The notes under the pieces were generated by a model. The model did no database searches, was not told the origin of the DNA, and was given only the letters and a program-made list of their open reading frames with translations. Source: Pseudoxanthomonas jiangsuensis (GTDB taxonomy: Bacteria; Pseudomonadota; Gammaproteobacteria; Xanthomonadales; Xanthomonadaceae). From it: a stretch of 39,353 nucleotides of DNA. Positions 9,611-17,428 of this stretch are shown here, one piece after another. The position numbers and the translations under genes are program-made. The DNA is taken from contig NZ_PDWL01000030.1 in assembly GCF_010093185.1 (NCBI RefSeq), forward strand, positions 1 through 39,353. The letters are read 5' to 3'. How positions within the stretch are numbered: position 1 is the first letter of the stretch; the number at the start of each line of letters is the position of its first letter.

Positions 9611-11380
9611 TCAGCTGCCCGACACCAGCGAGCGCAGCTTGCGGCCGATCCGGCCGAAGAAGGAATCGCCCTTGTCCGCCGGCTTGGCCGATGCCTGCGG
9701 CTGGGCCTGGCGGCCGCCCTGCTGCGGCTTCGACGTACCGCCCTGCTGCTGCGGAACGGCATCCGCCGCGGCGCCGTCCACCGGCTTGCCGCGACGACGG
9801 CGACGAGGCTTGCGCTGCGCACGCTCGCCCTCGGCCCCGGTCTCGGCGCGCGCCGGCTGGCCTTCGGCCGCCGGGCGCGGCGGACGCGGCGCACGCGCCG
9901 GCGCGGCGGCTTCGCCAGCGGCCGCGGCCACGGAACCCGCGGTACCGCCGGCCGCGCTGCCTTCGCCCTCGACCCGCGGGCGACGTGGACGGCGCTCGCC
10001 GTCGCGACGCTCGCCGCCGTGGCGGCCACCACCGCTGCCGCCGCGACCGCCACCCGGGCCGCCGCGCGAACGGCCGCCGCCGCGGCGCTCCTCGTCGGCC
10101 GCGCGCTGCTCGCGCGCCTCGCGGAAGATCTGGCCGATGCTCTCGTTCTCCTCGCCTTCCTCTGCCTCGCCGGCTTCCGGCTTCGGCCGCTCCGGCCGCG
10201 GCAGCGGGGTCAGCAGCTCGGCGGTGACCGGCTCGGACGGGGTCTTCTGCTCGATGTAGGCCTCGATGTCCGGCAGGCCCATCGCGTAGCGCTCGCAGGC
10301 GAAGCTGATCGCGTCGCCCTCGGCGCCCAGGCGGGCGGTGCGGCCGATGCGGTGGACGTAGTCCTCGGCGTCGAACGGCAGGTCGTAGTTGTAGACGTGG
10401 GAGACGCCGTCGATGTGCAGGCCGCGGGCGGCCACGTCGGTGGCCACCAGGATCTCCAGCTGGCCGGCCTGGAACCGCTTCAGCAGCGACTCGCGCTTCT
10501 TCTGCGGCACGTCGCCCGACAGCACGCCGACCCGGTAGCCGGCGCGCTCCAGCGCCCGCGCCACCCGCTCGACGAAGGCCTTGGTGTTGACGAACACCAT
10601 CGTCCGCGCGCCCTCGCTCCGGGACAGCAGGCCGATCAGCAGCGGCAGCTTCTCCTCGTCGGACGGGTAGTACAGCTTCTGGCGCACCCGCGCGGCGGTG
10701 ATCGATTCGGTCTCCACGACGAGCTTCTCGGGCTCGTTCATGTGCTCGTAGGCCAGCTCCAGCACGCGGTGGCTGAGGGTGGCCGAGAACAGCAGGGTCT
10801 GGCGCTCGGTGCGCACCGGCATGCGCCGCAGCAGGAAGCGGATGTCCTTGATGAAGCCCAGGTCGAACATCCGGTCGGCCTCGTCCAGCACGCAGATCTC
10901 GCAGGCGTGCAGCGAAACCACCCGGTGCTGCTTGACGTAGTCGATCAGCCGGCCCGGGGTGGCGATGATCACGTCCACGCCCTTCTGCAGCAGCTCGCGC
11001 TGCTTGTCGTAGTCCACGCCTCCGTAGACCAGGGCGAAGCGCAGGCCCAGCTCGGAACCGAACTTGACCGCGTCCTTGTGGATCTGGATCGCCAGTTCGC
11101 GGGTCGGCGCCAGGATCAGCGCGCGCGGGTCCTCCGGCTTGCGCTCGGCCAGCGCCGGGCGGGTCAGCAGGCGGTTCATCACCGCCACCAGGAAGGCCAG
11201 GGTCTTGCCGGTGCCGGTCTGCGCCTGGCCGGCGACGTCGCCGCCGGGCAGGGCCACCGGCAGGGTCAGCGCCTGGATCGGGGTGCATCGGGTGAAGCCC
11301 GCCGCCTCCAGGCCGGCCAGCAGCGCCGGGTGCAGGTCGAAGGAGGAAAACGTCACATCGGTCAGCGGCTTGTCGCTCAT
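9611..11380 (-). CDS. rhlB: DEAD-box RNA helicase RhlB
   Basis: RhlB unwinds structured RNA and in gammaproteobacteria works with the RNase E degradosome. The 589-residue protein carries the Q-motif region ending [10 protein letters not shown], motif I AQTGTGKT, motif Ia PTRELA, motif II DEAD in [13 protein letters not shown], motif III SAT, and motif [11 protein letters not shown] tail of about 190 residues is rich in Arg, Gly, Pro and Ala, including [16 protein letters not shown], and ends [10 protein letters not shown]; this long disordered tail is characteristic of xanthomonad RhlB and suits RNA or RNase E binding. The start [14 protein letters not shown] at 11380 is chosen on family N-terminus; ATG 11383 is immediately adjacent. 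The gene is divergent from trxA. Confidence 0.95.
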   Translation of the reverse strand: MSDKPLTDVTFSSFDLHPALLAGLEAAGFTRCTPIQALTLPVALPGGDVAGQAQTGTGKTLAFLVAVMNRLLTRPALAERKPEDPRALILAPTRELAIQIHKDAVKFGSELGLRFALVYGGVDYDKQRELLQKGVDVIIATPGRLIDYVKQHRVVSLHACEICVLDEADRMFDLGFIKDIRFLLRRMPVRTERQTLLFSATLSHRVLELAYEHMNEPEKLVVETESITAARVRQKLYYPSDEEKLPLLIGLLSRSEGARTMVFVNTKAFVERVARALERAGYRVGVLSGDVPQKKRESLLKRFQAGQLEILVATDVAARGLHIDGVSHVYNYDLPFDAEDYVHRIGRTARLGAEGDAISFACERYAMGLPDIEAYIEQKTPSEPVTAELLTPLPRPERPKPEAGEAEEGEENESIGQIFREAREQRAADEERRGGGRSRGGPGGGRGGSGGGRHGGERRDGERRPRRPRVEGEGSAAGGTAGSVAAAAGEAAAPARAPRPPRPAAEGQPARAETGAEGERAQRKPRRRRRGKPVDGAAADAVPQQQGGTSKPQQGGRQAQPQASAKPADKGDSFFGRIGRKLRSLVSGS

Positions 11381-11601
11381 CATCCAGTCTTCATAGGGCC
11401 TGGCGCAGCGTGGTGCGGCAGGGCGGCCTCGCGGGCCTGTGTTGCAATCGGGTTCCCGGCGGCAGCACACTGCGCGCGGCGCCGGGTCGTGCGGCCGTCG
11501 GGGGACGGTGAGCCCCTTGACATGGCCGCGTAACGCCCCAGTTTAACCCAAGGCGCCGTCCGCCCGCCGGACGGTGCAGGCAACCCCCACGGAGATTCCA
11601 T

Positions 11602-11940
11602 GTGAACGACAAGGTCATGCATGTCGGCGACGCCGATTTCGACAGCGCCGTGCTGCAGTCCCAGGAACCGGTGCTGGTCGATTTCTGGGCCGAATGGTGC
11701 GGCCCCTGCAAGATGATCTCGCCGATCGTCGACGAACTGGCCCAGGCCTACGACGGCCGGATGAAGGTCGCCAAGGTCAACATCGACCAGAACCGCGCCA
11801 CCGCGATCAAGTACCACGTGCGCTCGATCCCGATGCTGCTGCTGTTCAAGGACGGCCAGATCCAGGCCACCCAGGTCGGCGCGGTCGGCAAGGGCCAGCT
11901 GACCCAGATGATCGACAAGACCTTGGGCGCGGCCGCCTGA
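11602..11940 (+). CDS. trxA: Thioredoxin
   Basis: Thioredoxin is the small cytosolic disulfide reductase recycled by thioredoxin reductase. The 112-residue protein has the active site WCGPCK with Cys33 and Cys36 and the cis-proline in RSIPMLLLF. The start codon is GTG at 11602, preceded by GGAG at 11591-11594. An ATG at 11600 overlaps this GTG but is followed at once by TGA, so it cannot start the protein. The gene precedes rho, as in E. coli. Confidence 0.95.
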   Translation: MNDKVMHVGDADFDSAVLQSQEPVLVDFWAEWCGPCKMISPIVDELAQAYDGRMKVAKVNIDQNRATAIKYHVRSIPMLLLFKDGQIQATQVGAVGKGQLTQMIDKTLGAAA

Positions 11941-11950
11941 GACCCGCCCG

Positions 11951-11986
11951 GCACGGCGGGACGGCCGGGGAAGCCGTCCTGCCCGC
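11951..11986 (+). terminator. GC-rich hairpin after trxA
   Basis: GACGGC (11960-11965) pairs with GCCGTC (11973-11978) with partial extension on both sides, directly after the trxA stop. There is no U-run, so it is at best a weak or Rho-assisted 3' end. Confidence 0.35.
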
Positions 11987-12010
11987 GCCTGAACCGCCCT
12001 CGGGACCGGC

Positions 12011-12175
12011 TTGCCGGCGCCCCGGAGGCGGTGCTAGTGTCAGCCCATCCGGCCCGTTCCGCGTGGCCGCACCCTCGCCGGAAAACGACGTTCCAACGCT
12101 CCGGCGCAGCACCCCACCCAGCATCCAGCCGCCCCGTCCGAGGGCGCTCGCATCTGCAAGCGAGGAATCGCAGTC
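12011..12175 (+). promoter_or_regulatory. Rho promoter candidate and C-rich leader
   Basis: TTGCCG at 12011-12016 and TAGTGT at 12035-12040 (extended by TGC, 18-base spacer) form a weak sigma-70-like promoter. The resulting leader of about 130 bases is markedly C-rich and G-poor from about 12085 to 12150 (for example CACCCCACCCAGCATCCAGC), which resembles a Rho-loading site and would allow rho to limit its own transcription, as known for E. coli rho. A Shine-Dalgarno-like GAGGAA lies at about 12162. Confidence 0.4.
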
Positions 12176-13903
12176 TTGTCCGAGAACACCCTGCCTGAAG
12201 CGACCGGGAGCGACGACGCACCCGCCGAGAAGCGCGTGCGCAAGCGCGCCACCAAGCCGGCCGACGCCGGCGCCAGCGAAGCGCCCGCCGCCGCCGCCGC
12301 ACCGGCACCGGCACCGGCGGCTCCGCCGGTCCAGGCTTCGCTGCCGATCCAGTCCGGCGGCGGCGATGCCGCCCCGGCGCCGCAGAACAACGCGCCCCGG
12401 TACCCCGGCCAGGAAGGCGGCCAGAACGGCCAGCCCCAGCCCCAGTCCCAGCCGCAGGGCGGCGAAGGCGGCGACCGCGAGGGCGGCAACCGTCAGAACC
12501 GGCGCGAGCGCTTCCGCAACCGCCGCGACCGCGAGCGCAACCGCGGCGGCTTCCGCGACGATGGCGGGATGCAGGACGACAACGGCAACAACCAGCCGCA
12601 CGTACCGCGCCCGCACCCGAGCGTGCCGGAAGGCTTCCCGCAGTACTCGCTGGGCGACCTGAAGCGGATGCCGGCGCACAAGCTGCTGGAGATCGCCGAG
12701 CAGCTGCAGATCCACGAGGGCGTGGCCCGCGCCCGCAAGCAGGACGTGATCTTCGCCCTGCTCAAGGTCCTGACCCGGCACGGCGAGGGCGTGGCCGCCG
12801 ACGGCGTGCTGGAGATCCTGCCCGACGGCTTCGGCTTCCTGCGCGCGGCCGAGGCCAGCTACCTGGCCGGCCCGGACGACACCTACATCTCGCCCAGCCA
12901 GATCCGCCGCTTCAACCTGCGCACCGGCGACCACCTGTCCGGCCGCATCCGCTGGCCCAAGGACGGCGAGCGCTACTTCGCCCTGTCGGTGGTCGACACC
13001 ATCAACGGCGAGCCGCTGGAAGCGTCCAAGAACAAGAACCTGTTCGAGAACCTGACCCCGCTGTTCCCGCGCAAGCGCTTCCGCCTGGAGCGCGGCGACG
13101 GCAGCACCGAGGACATCACCGGCCGCATCCTCGACCTGATGGCGCCGCAGGGCAAGGGCCAGCGCGCGCTGATCGTCTCCCAGCCCAAGGCGGGCAAGAC
13201 GATGATGATGCAGCAGGTCGCCACCGCGATCACCACCAACCACCCGGACGTGCACCTGATCGTTTTGCTGATCGACGAGCGCCCGGAGGAAGTGACCGAG
13301 ATGCAGCGCACCGTGCGCGGCGAGGTCATCTCCTCGACCTTCGACGAGCCGGCCGCGCGCCACGTCCAGGTCGCCGAGATGGTGATCGAGCGGGCCAAGC
13401 GCCTGGTCGAGCACAAGAAGGACGTGGTGATCCTGCTCGACTCGATCACCCGCCTGGCGCGCGCCTACAACAACGTGGTGCCGTCCTCGGGCAAGGTCCT
13501 GACCGGCGGCGTCGACGCCAACGCCCTGCACCGCCCGAAGCGCTTCTTCGGCGCGGCCCGCAACGTCGAGGAAGGCGGCTCGCTGACCATCATCGCCACC
13601 GCGCTGATCGACACCGGCAGCAAGATGGACGAGGTGATCTACGAGGAGTTCAAGGGCACCGGCAACTCCGAGGTGCACCTGTCGCGCCGGATCGCCGAGA
13701 AGCGCGTGTTCCCGGCGATCGACATCAACCGCTCCGGCACCCGCCGCGAGGACCTGCTGATCGAGCCGGAGCTGCTGCAGAAGATCTGGATCCTGCGCAA
13801 GCTGCTGCACCCGATGGACGAGATCGGGGCGATGGAGTTCCTGCTCGACAAGATGAAGAACACCAAGTCGAATGATGAGTTCTTCAGCTCGATGAAGCGC
13901 TGA
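12176..13903 (+). CDS. rho: Transcription termination factor Rho with long N-terminal extension
   Basis: Rho is the hexameric RNA-dependent ATPase that terminates transcription. The 575 residues compare with 419 in E. coli; the excess is an N-terminal low-complexity region of about 155 residues, first Ala/Pro/Gln-rich and then an [13 protein letters not shown] basic stretch. The core follows: the SAP-like N-domain ([19 protein letters not shown]), the cold-shock RNA-binding domain ([14 protein letters not shown]), Walker A SQPKAGKT, Walker [17 protein letters not shown], and the Q/R-loop region [20 protein letters not shown]. The start is TTG at 12176; MSENTL and AEKRVRKR agree with related Rho N-termini. 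The extension probably adds RNA or condensate-forming contacts, but that is inference. Confidence 0.95.
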   Translation: MSENTLPEATGSDDAPAEKRVRKRATKPADAGASEAPAAAAAPAPAPAAPPVQASLPIQSGGGDAAPAPQNNAPRYPGQEGGQNGQPQPQSQPQGGEGGDREGGNRQNRRERFRNRRDRERNRGGFRDDGGMQDDNGNNQPHVPRPHPSVPEGFPQYSLGDLKRMPAHKLLEIAEQLQIHEGVARARKQDVIFALLKVLTRHGEGVAADGVLEILPDGFGFLRAAEASYLAGPDDTYISPSQIRRFNLRTGDHLSGRIRWPKDGERYFALSVVDTINGEPLEASKNKNLFENLTPLFPRKRFRLERGDGSTEDITGRILDLMAPQGKGQRALIVSQPKAGKTMMMQQVATAITTNHPDVHLIVLLIDERPEEVTEMQRTVRGEVISSTFDEPAARHVQVAEMVIERAKRLVEHKKDVVILLDSITRLARAYNNVVPSSGKVLTGGVDANALHRPKRFFGAARNVEEGGSLTIIATALIDTGSKMDEVIYEEFKGTGNSEVHLSRRIAEKRVFPAIDINRSGTRREDLLIEPELLQKIWILRKLLHPMDEIGAMEFLLDKMKNTKSNDEFFSSMKR

Positions 13904-13923
13904 AGGCACCGCGACCGCTTCGA

Positions 13924-13953
13924 GGAAACGCCCCGCATCCGCGGGGCGTTTCC
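13924..13953. terminator. Terminator hairpin after rho
   Basis: A perfect 13-base-pair stem (13924-13936 with 13941-13953) with loop ATCC ends in TTTCC and continues GTTAT. It lies between rho and the convergent PepSY-type gene, so it can serve both directions. Confidence 0.8.
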
Positions 13954-13962
13954 GTTATGGGG

Positions 13963-14943
13963 TCAGCCCGCGCGCGCCGGCAATGCCCAGATGCTGTTCG
14001 GGTCGCCCTCGCGGCCGCGGCGCAGGGTGGCGCGGGCCATGCGCCAGTAGGCCCAGGCCAGGGCCAGGGCGACCGCGTCCACCACCAGCCGGGTGGCGTC
14101 GCCGTGCGCCAGGCCGGCCCAGGGTGGGGCGCCGGTGCCGATCCAGGCCGCCGCCGGCACCAGAACGGTCAGCACGGCGCATAGCCAGAGCAACTCGTGA
14201 CCGGCCCGCGCCGGCCGGCGCACGCAGGCCCAGCCGATCGCGGCGAAGAACACGACGAAGTAGCTGGCCCGCAGCCACGCCTGCGGCAGCAGCTTGTCGG
14301 CCAAGAACAGCGCCGAGATCCCGGCCACGCTGCCCAGGCACACGCCCAGGGTCAGGGCCGCGACCAGGCGGGTGCGCCGCGGCTGCTGCAGCTGGCGGCG
14401 CTTGCGCCGCGCCTCGATCCACAAAAGGTTGCCGCTGTAGAACAGGAAGGCGCCGGCCAGGCCGAGCACGAAGTACAGCCACTTCACCGCGGCCTGGCCG
14501 AAGTTGCCGTAGTGCAGCGCCTGCAGGCCGCGCAGGAAGGCCATGCCCGGCGGATAGTCCTTCGGCCCTAGGGCATTGACCAGCTCGCCGCTGCCGGCGT
14601 TGAGCGCCACCCCGCCGAGCTGGTTCAGGCGCCTCTGCGGCAATTCGCCGTACAGCGTGGCGGTGCCATTGGCGTCGCCGGCGTCGTGGTACAGCACGCT
14701 CTCCACCGCCAGCCCCGGCAGGGCCAGCTGGCCGCGGCGCAGCAGTTCGGCGACGGGCAGCACGGGGGCGGGCGTGCCGGCCGGCTCCACGTGCGGGGCG
14801 ATGTCGAAATCCGCTTCCAGCAGCTTCAGCAGCTTGCCGTCGTAGACCAGGAACTGGAACGGCGCCAGCAAAACGAAGCCGATGGTCAGGACCGCGCCGG
14901 ACCAGGCGAAGATCACGTGGAACGGCAGGGACAGCCGCAACAA
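13963..14943 (-). CDS. PepSY-type membrane protein, N-terminus apparently missing
   Basis: The protein resembles the C-terminal part of PepSY-associated transmembrane proteins (often iron-regulated or ferric-reductase-like). It has a first helix LSLPFHVIFAWSGAVLTIGF, a periplasmic PepSY-like stretch, the conserved LHYGNFGQAAVKWLYFVLGLAGAFLFYSG helix, a basic loop and four more helices. Such proteins normally have a preceding helix-domain-helix unit; here only about 100 bases separate the frame from the next gene. The only start is TTG at 14943, placed immediately after an in-frame amber codon (14946-14944). An ATG nine codons above that stop (14973) is in the same frame. The gene may be a 5'-truncated remnant or a short natural variant. 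Family assignment is moderately sure, integrity is not. Confidence 0.6.
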   Translation of the reverse strand: MLRLSLPFHVIFAWSGAVLTIGFVLLAPFQFLVYDGKLLKLLEADFDIAPHVEPAGTPAPVLPVAELLRRGQLALPGLAVESVLYHDAGDANGTATLYGELPQRRLNQLGGVALNAGSGELVNALGPKDYPPGMAFLRGLQALHYGNFGQAAVKWLYFVLGLAGAFLFYSGNLLWIEARRKRRQLQQPRRTRLVAALTLGVCLGSVAGISALFLADKLLPQAWLRASYFVVFFAAIGWACVRRPARAGHELLWLCAVLTVLVPAAAWIGTGAPPWAGLAHGDATRLVVDAVALALAWAYWRMARATLRRGREGDPNSIWALPARAG

Positions 14944-15028
14944 CTACCGCCCCACCGTACGGCACCCTCGCATCGCCGGATGGACGCCTCGCGCGCGACC
15001 CGGGACCATCGCCTCCGCCGCGGCGGCG

Positions 15029-15034
15029 CATAAT
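15029..15034 (+). promoter_or_regulatory. -10 box for the KefB/C-type antiporter
   Basis: CATAAT lies 12 bases before the ATG at 15046, so transcription would begin about five bases before the start codon and give a nearly leaderless mRNA. No Shine-Dalgarno or convincing -35 is visible. Confidence 0.4.
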
Positions 15035-15045
15035 TCCGCGGGCCC

Positions 15046-16899
15046 ATGGAAGCCCCCCTCCCCGGAACCCTCAGCTTCGAACTGGCCCTGGTGCTGCTGG
15101 CGGCGGCGATCGTCGCGGTGCCGCTGTTCCGCCGCTTCGGCCTGGTCGCCGTGCTCGCCTACCTGGCCACCGGCGTGCTGCTCGGCCCCGACGGCCTGGG
15201 CGTGGTCCGCGATCCGGAACGGATCCTGGGCGCGTCCGAGATCGGCGTGGTCATGCTGCTGTTCGTGATCGGGCTGGAACTGTCGCCGGCGCGGCTGGCG
15301 CTGATGCGGCGGCCGGTGTTCGGCGCCGGCAGCGCCCAGGTGTTCGCCTCGGCCCTGCTGCTGGGCGGCGCCCTGTACGCCTACGGCCTGCACTGGAAGG
15401 GCGCGCTGGTGGCCGGCCTGGGCCTGGCCCTGTCCTCGACCGCGGTCGGCCTGCAGCTGCTGGCCGAGCGCAAGCAGCTGGGCAGCGACCACGGCCGGCT
15501 GGCGTTCGCGATCCTGCTGTTCCAGGACCTGATCGCCATTCCCCTGCTGGCCCTGATCCCGCTTCTGGGCGGGGCCAAGAACGAGACCCTGACCTGGAGC
15601 ATGGTCGGCCACGCCCTCGGCGCGCTGGTGCTGGTGTACTTCGGCGGCCGGCTGATGATGCACCGGACCCTGAAGATGGCCGCGCGCGCGCAGGCGCCGG
15701 AGGTGTTTACCGCCACCGCCCTGCTGGCGGTGCTGGGCAGCGCCTGGATCATGCAGCAGGCCGGGCTCAGCCCCGGCCTGGGCGCGTTCATCGCCGGCGT
15801 CCTGCTGGCCGACTCCGAATACCGGCACGAGCTGGAATCGCAGATCGAGCCGTTCAAGGGCCTGCTGCTGGGCCTGTTCTTCATCGCCGTGGGCATGGGC
15901 ATCGACCTGGACCGGATCGCGGCCGAGCCCGGGCTGATCGCCGGCGGCGTCGGCCTGCTGCTGGTGGTGAAATTCGCGGTGCTGTACGGCGTGGGCCGGG
16001 CGGCGAAGATTGCGCCGGCGCATGCGTTGATGCTCGGCGGCACCCTGTGGCTGGGCGGCGAGTTCGCCTTCGTGGTGTTCCAGGAAGCGCTGCGCGCGCG
16101 CCTGGTCTCGGCCGCCAACCACGATCGCCTGGTCGCGATCGTCGGCGTGTCGATGGCGCTGATGCCGTTGCTGCTGCTGGCCCTGGAGCGGCGCGTGCGC
16201 CGCCACGAGGCGCAGCACCGTCCGGTCGCGCCGGAGCACTACGACGCCCTGCCCGATCCGGCGCTGGAGAAGCCACAGGTGCTGGTGGCGGGGGTCGGCC
16301 GCTTCGGCCAGATCGTGGCCCGGCTGCTGGCCGCCCAGCGCATCCCCTACGTCGCGCTGGAAAGCAGCCCCGAGCAGGTCGAGGACGTGCGCCGCAATGG
16401 CGGCCGGATCTTCTACGGCGACCCCACCCGCCCGGACCTGCTGCGCGCGGCCGGGGCCGAGCACGTGAAGGTGTTCGTGGTCTGCACCGACGACCCGGAC
16501 AGCAACCTGCGCGCGGTGCGCCTGATCCGGCGCCTGTACCCGCAGGCGCGGATCCTGGCGCGCGCGCGCAACCGCCAGCACGCCTGGCGGCTGATGGACC
16601 TGGGCACCGAGCCGTTCCGCGAGCTGCTCGGCAGCAGCCTGGAACTGGGCGAGCGGGTGCTGCTGGAACTGGGCGTGCCGGCCGAGGTCGCCGCCGACCA
16701 CGTGCGCCGCTTCCGCGCCCACGACGAGGCTTTGCTGCGCGAGCAGTACCTGGTCTACGACGACGACGCGGCGGTGGTGCAGAGCTCGCGCCACGCGCGC
16801 GCCGACCTGCTGAAGCTGTTCGAGGCCGATACCGGGGAAAGTGGAAGCGGCGGAAGCAGTACCGCCGGAGTTGCCGGCGATTCCACGCCGCCCCGGTAG
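15046..16899 (+). CDS. KefB/KefC-type monovalent cation:proton antiporter
   Basis: This is a CPA2-family antiporter with a regulatory nucleotide-binding domain, of the kind that exports K+ in exchange for H+ and in E. coli is gated by glutathione adducts. The 617-residue protein has about 12 hydrophobic helices (residues 8-390) including FGLVAVLAYLATGVLLGPDGLG and LFQDLIAIPLLALIPLLGG. A RCK_N/Trk-N domain starts at QVLVAGVGRFGQIVARLLAA (about 410) and runs to about 530. The last 25 residues are Ser/Gly-rich and appear to be encoded by repeat-like DNA ending in a GTAGGA stop. No kefF/kefG-type oxidoreductase is adjacent. Substrate is inferred from family only. Confidence 0.9.
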   Translation: MEAPLPGTLSFELALVLLAAAIVAVPLFRRFGLVAVLAYLATGVLLGPDGLGVVRDPERILGASEIGVVMLLFVIGLELSPARLALMRRPVFGAGSAQVFASALLLGGALYAYGLHWKGALVAGLGLALSSTAVGLQLLAERKQLGSDHGRLAFAILLFQDLIAIPLLALIPLLGGAKNETLTWSMVGHALGALVLVYFGGRLMMHRTLKMAARAQAPEVFTATALLAVLGSAWIMQQAGLSPGLGAFIAGVLLADSEYRHELESQIEPFKGLLLGLFFIAVGMGIDLDRIAAEPGLIAGGVGLLLVVKFAVLYGVGRAAKIAPAHALMLGGTLWLGGEFAFVVFQEALRARLVSAANHDRLVAIVGVSMALMPLLLLALERRVRRHEAQHRPVAPEHYDALPDPALEKPQVLVAGVGRFGQIVARLLAAQRIPYVALESSPEQVEDVRRNGGRIFYGDPTRPDLLRAAGAEHVKVFVVCTDDPDSNLRAVRLIRRLYPQARILARARNRQHAWRLMDLGTEPFRELLGSSLELGERVLLELGVPAEVAADHVRRFRAHDEALLREQYLVYDDDAAVVQSSRHARADLLKLFEADTGESGSGGSSTAGVAGDSTPPR

Positions 16900-16952
16900 G
16901 ATCTCCATGCCTGGGGGATGACCTAAAGCGCTGGCTTCGGACGGGGCCGCCA

Positions 16953-17049
16953 TGCCTTGGGTCTGCGGTGCACCGCTCGGGCGGGCGTCCTGCCCGCAAC
17001 TCGCGGCCGTGGCACATCCCTGTGCCACTTGCCCCGCAGACCCAAGGCA
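16953..17049 (-). repeat. Structured two-hairpin repeat, copy 1
   Basis: A perfect 16-base-pair outer stem (16953-16968 with 17034-17049) encloses two hairpins: 16981-16997 (six base pairs) and 17009-17028 (eight base pairs). On the minus strand the loops read AGGAC and GGGA, the latter inside ACAGGGATGT. The linkers GCGAG between hairpins and CCGAGCGG after the second hairpin match copies 2 and 3 although the stems differ in sequence, which indicates selection for structure. Confidence 0.75.
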
Positions 17050-17126
17050 CGACGTCCTCTGCGGGCGTGGAGTTCACCGCTTCATGGTGCTTCTGCTCTT
17101 CAGGCTTCTACTACGCCTTCTACCAG

Positions 17127-17232
17127 CCGTCGTCCCGGCGAATGCCGGGACCCAGTGTCTTTGCTCCCCTTGCAGGAGCACAGCGAAGCGGAGAAGCAAG
17201 GCGCTGGGTCCCGGCATTCGCCGGGACGACGG
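17127..17232. repeat. MITE-like element with 29-base perfect inverted arms
   Basis: Arms 17127-17155 and 17204-17232 are exact inverted repeats of each other. Each is itself a hairpin of the GTCCCGGCGAATGCCGGGAC kind. The 48-base centre has no coding capacity. The arm sequence also occurs singly at 9537-9565 and, diverged, at 26416-26444. It looks like a small non-autonomous palindromic element; no transposase is present in the window. Confidence 0.75.
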
Positions 17233-17416
17233 TCATGGAAGTCCTGAACTTCCAGCGCGCAGAAGACGTGGCGGACCGGTTGTGTTGTGGCAGCGGGCAT
17301 GGATGCCCGCGGTAGCGAGTGCGCACAGGGATGTGCGCCCGAGCGGCCACGACACGGCCGGTTCGCCGCGGCTCAGCCCGGAGCCAGCCAACTCGATGCT
17401 TCGCCCGTTGCCGTTC
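17204..17416 (+). repeat. Long dispersed repeat, copy A
   Basis: This stretch is closely similar to 26416-26637: a CTGGGTCC...GACGACGG arm, a variable linker of about 45 bases, a near-identical block starting CGCAGAAGACG that holds the structured element, and a conserved tail ending TTGCCGTTC. It ends 12 bases from the ankyrin gene stop. Confidence 0.75.
17271..17366 (+). repeat. Structured two-hairpin repeat, copy 2
   Basis: A 21-base-pair outer stem (17271-17291 with 17346-17366) contains four U-G wobbles when read as + strand RNA, which would be A-C mismatches in the other strand. Inside are hairpin 1 (17293-17310, loop TGGA) and hairpin 2 (17321-17338, loop GGGA inside ACAGGGATGT). The two GGA triplets are 25 bases apart. 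No promoter of its own was found. Confidence 0.75.
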
Positions 17417-17428
17417 AGATGATGGACG

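Larger units (their letters stand above)
16900..17428. other. Intergenic repeat island without genes
   Basis: These 529 bases between the antiporter stop and the 3' end of the ankyrin gene contain no credible coding region. They are almost filled by repeats: a structured element (16953-17049), a 106-base inverted-repeat element (17127-17232), and a second structured element (17271-17366) with a conserved tail to 17416. About 75 bases at 17050-17126 show nothing recognisable. Confidence 0.8.

Noticed and set aside
8805..11288. A possible RhlB-FtsE fusion from an uninterrupted minus-strand frame
   Set aside because: The upstream part is an out-of-frame shadow of rhlB; FtsE has a normal start at 9491.
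11600..11605. ATG as the trxA start
   Set aside because: It is followed directly by TGA and is out of frame with the thioredoxin coding sequence.
12240..12330. Repetitive GCC/CCG tracts at the start of rho as a possible microsatellite or contingency locus
   Set aside because: They encode the Ala/Pro-rich extension usual for Rho in this group, and no uniform repeat unit is present.
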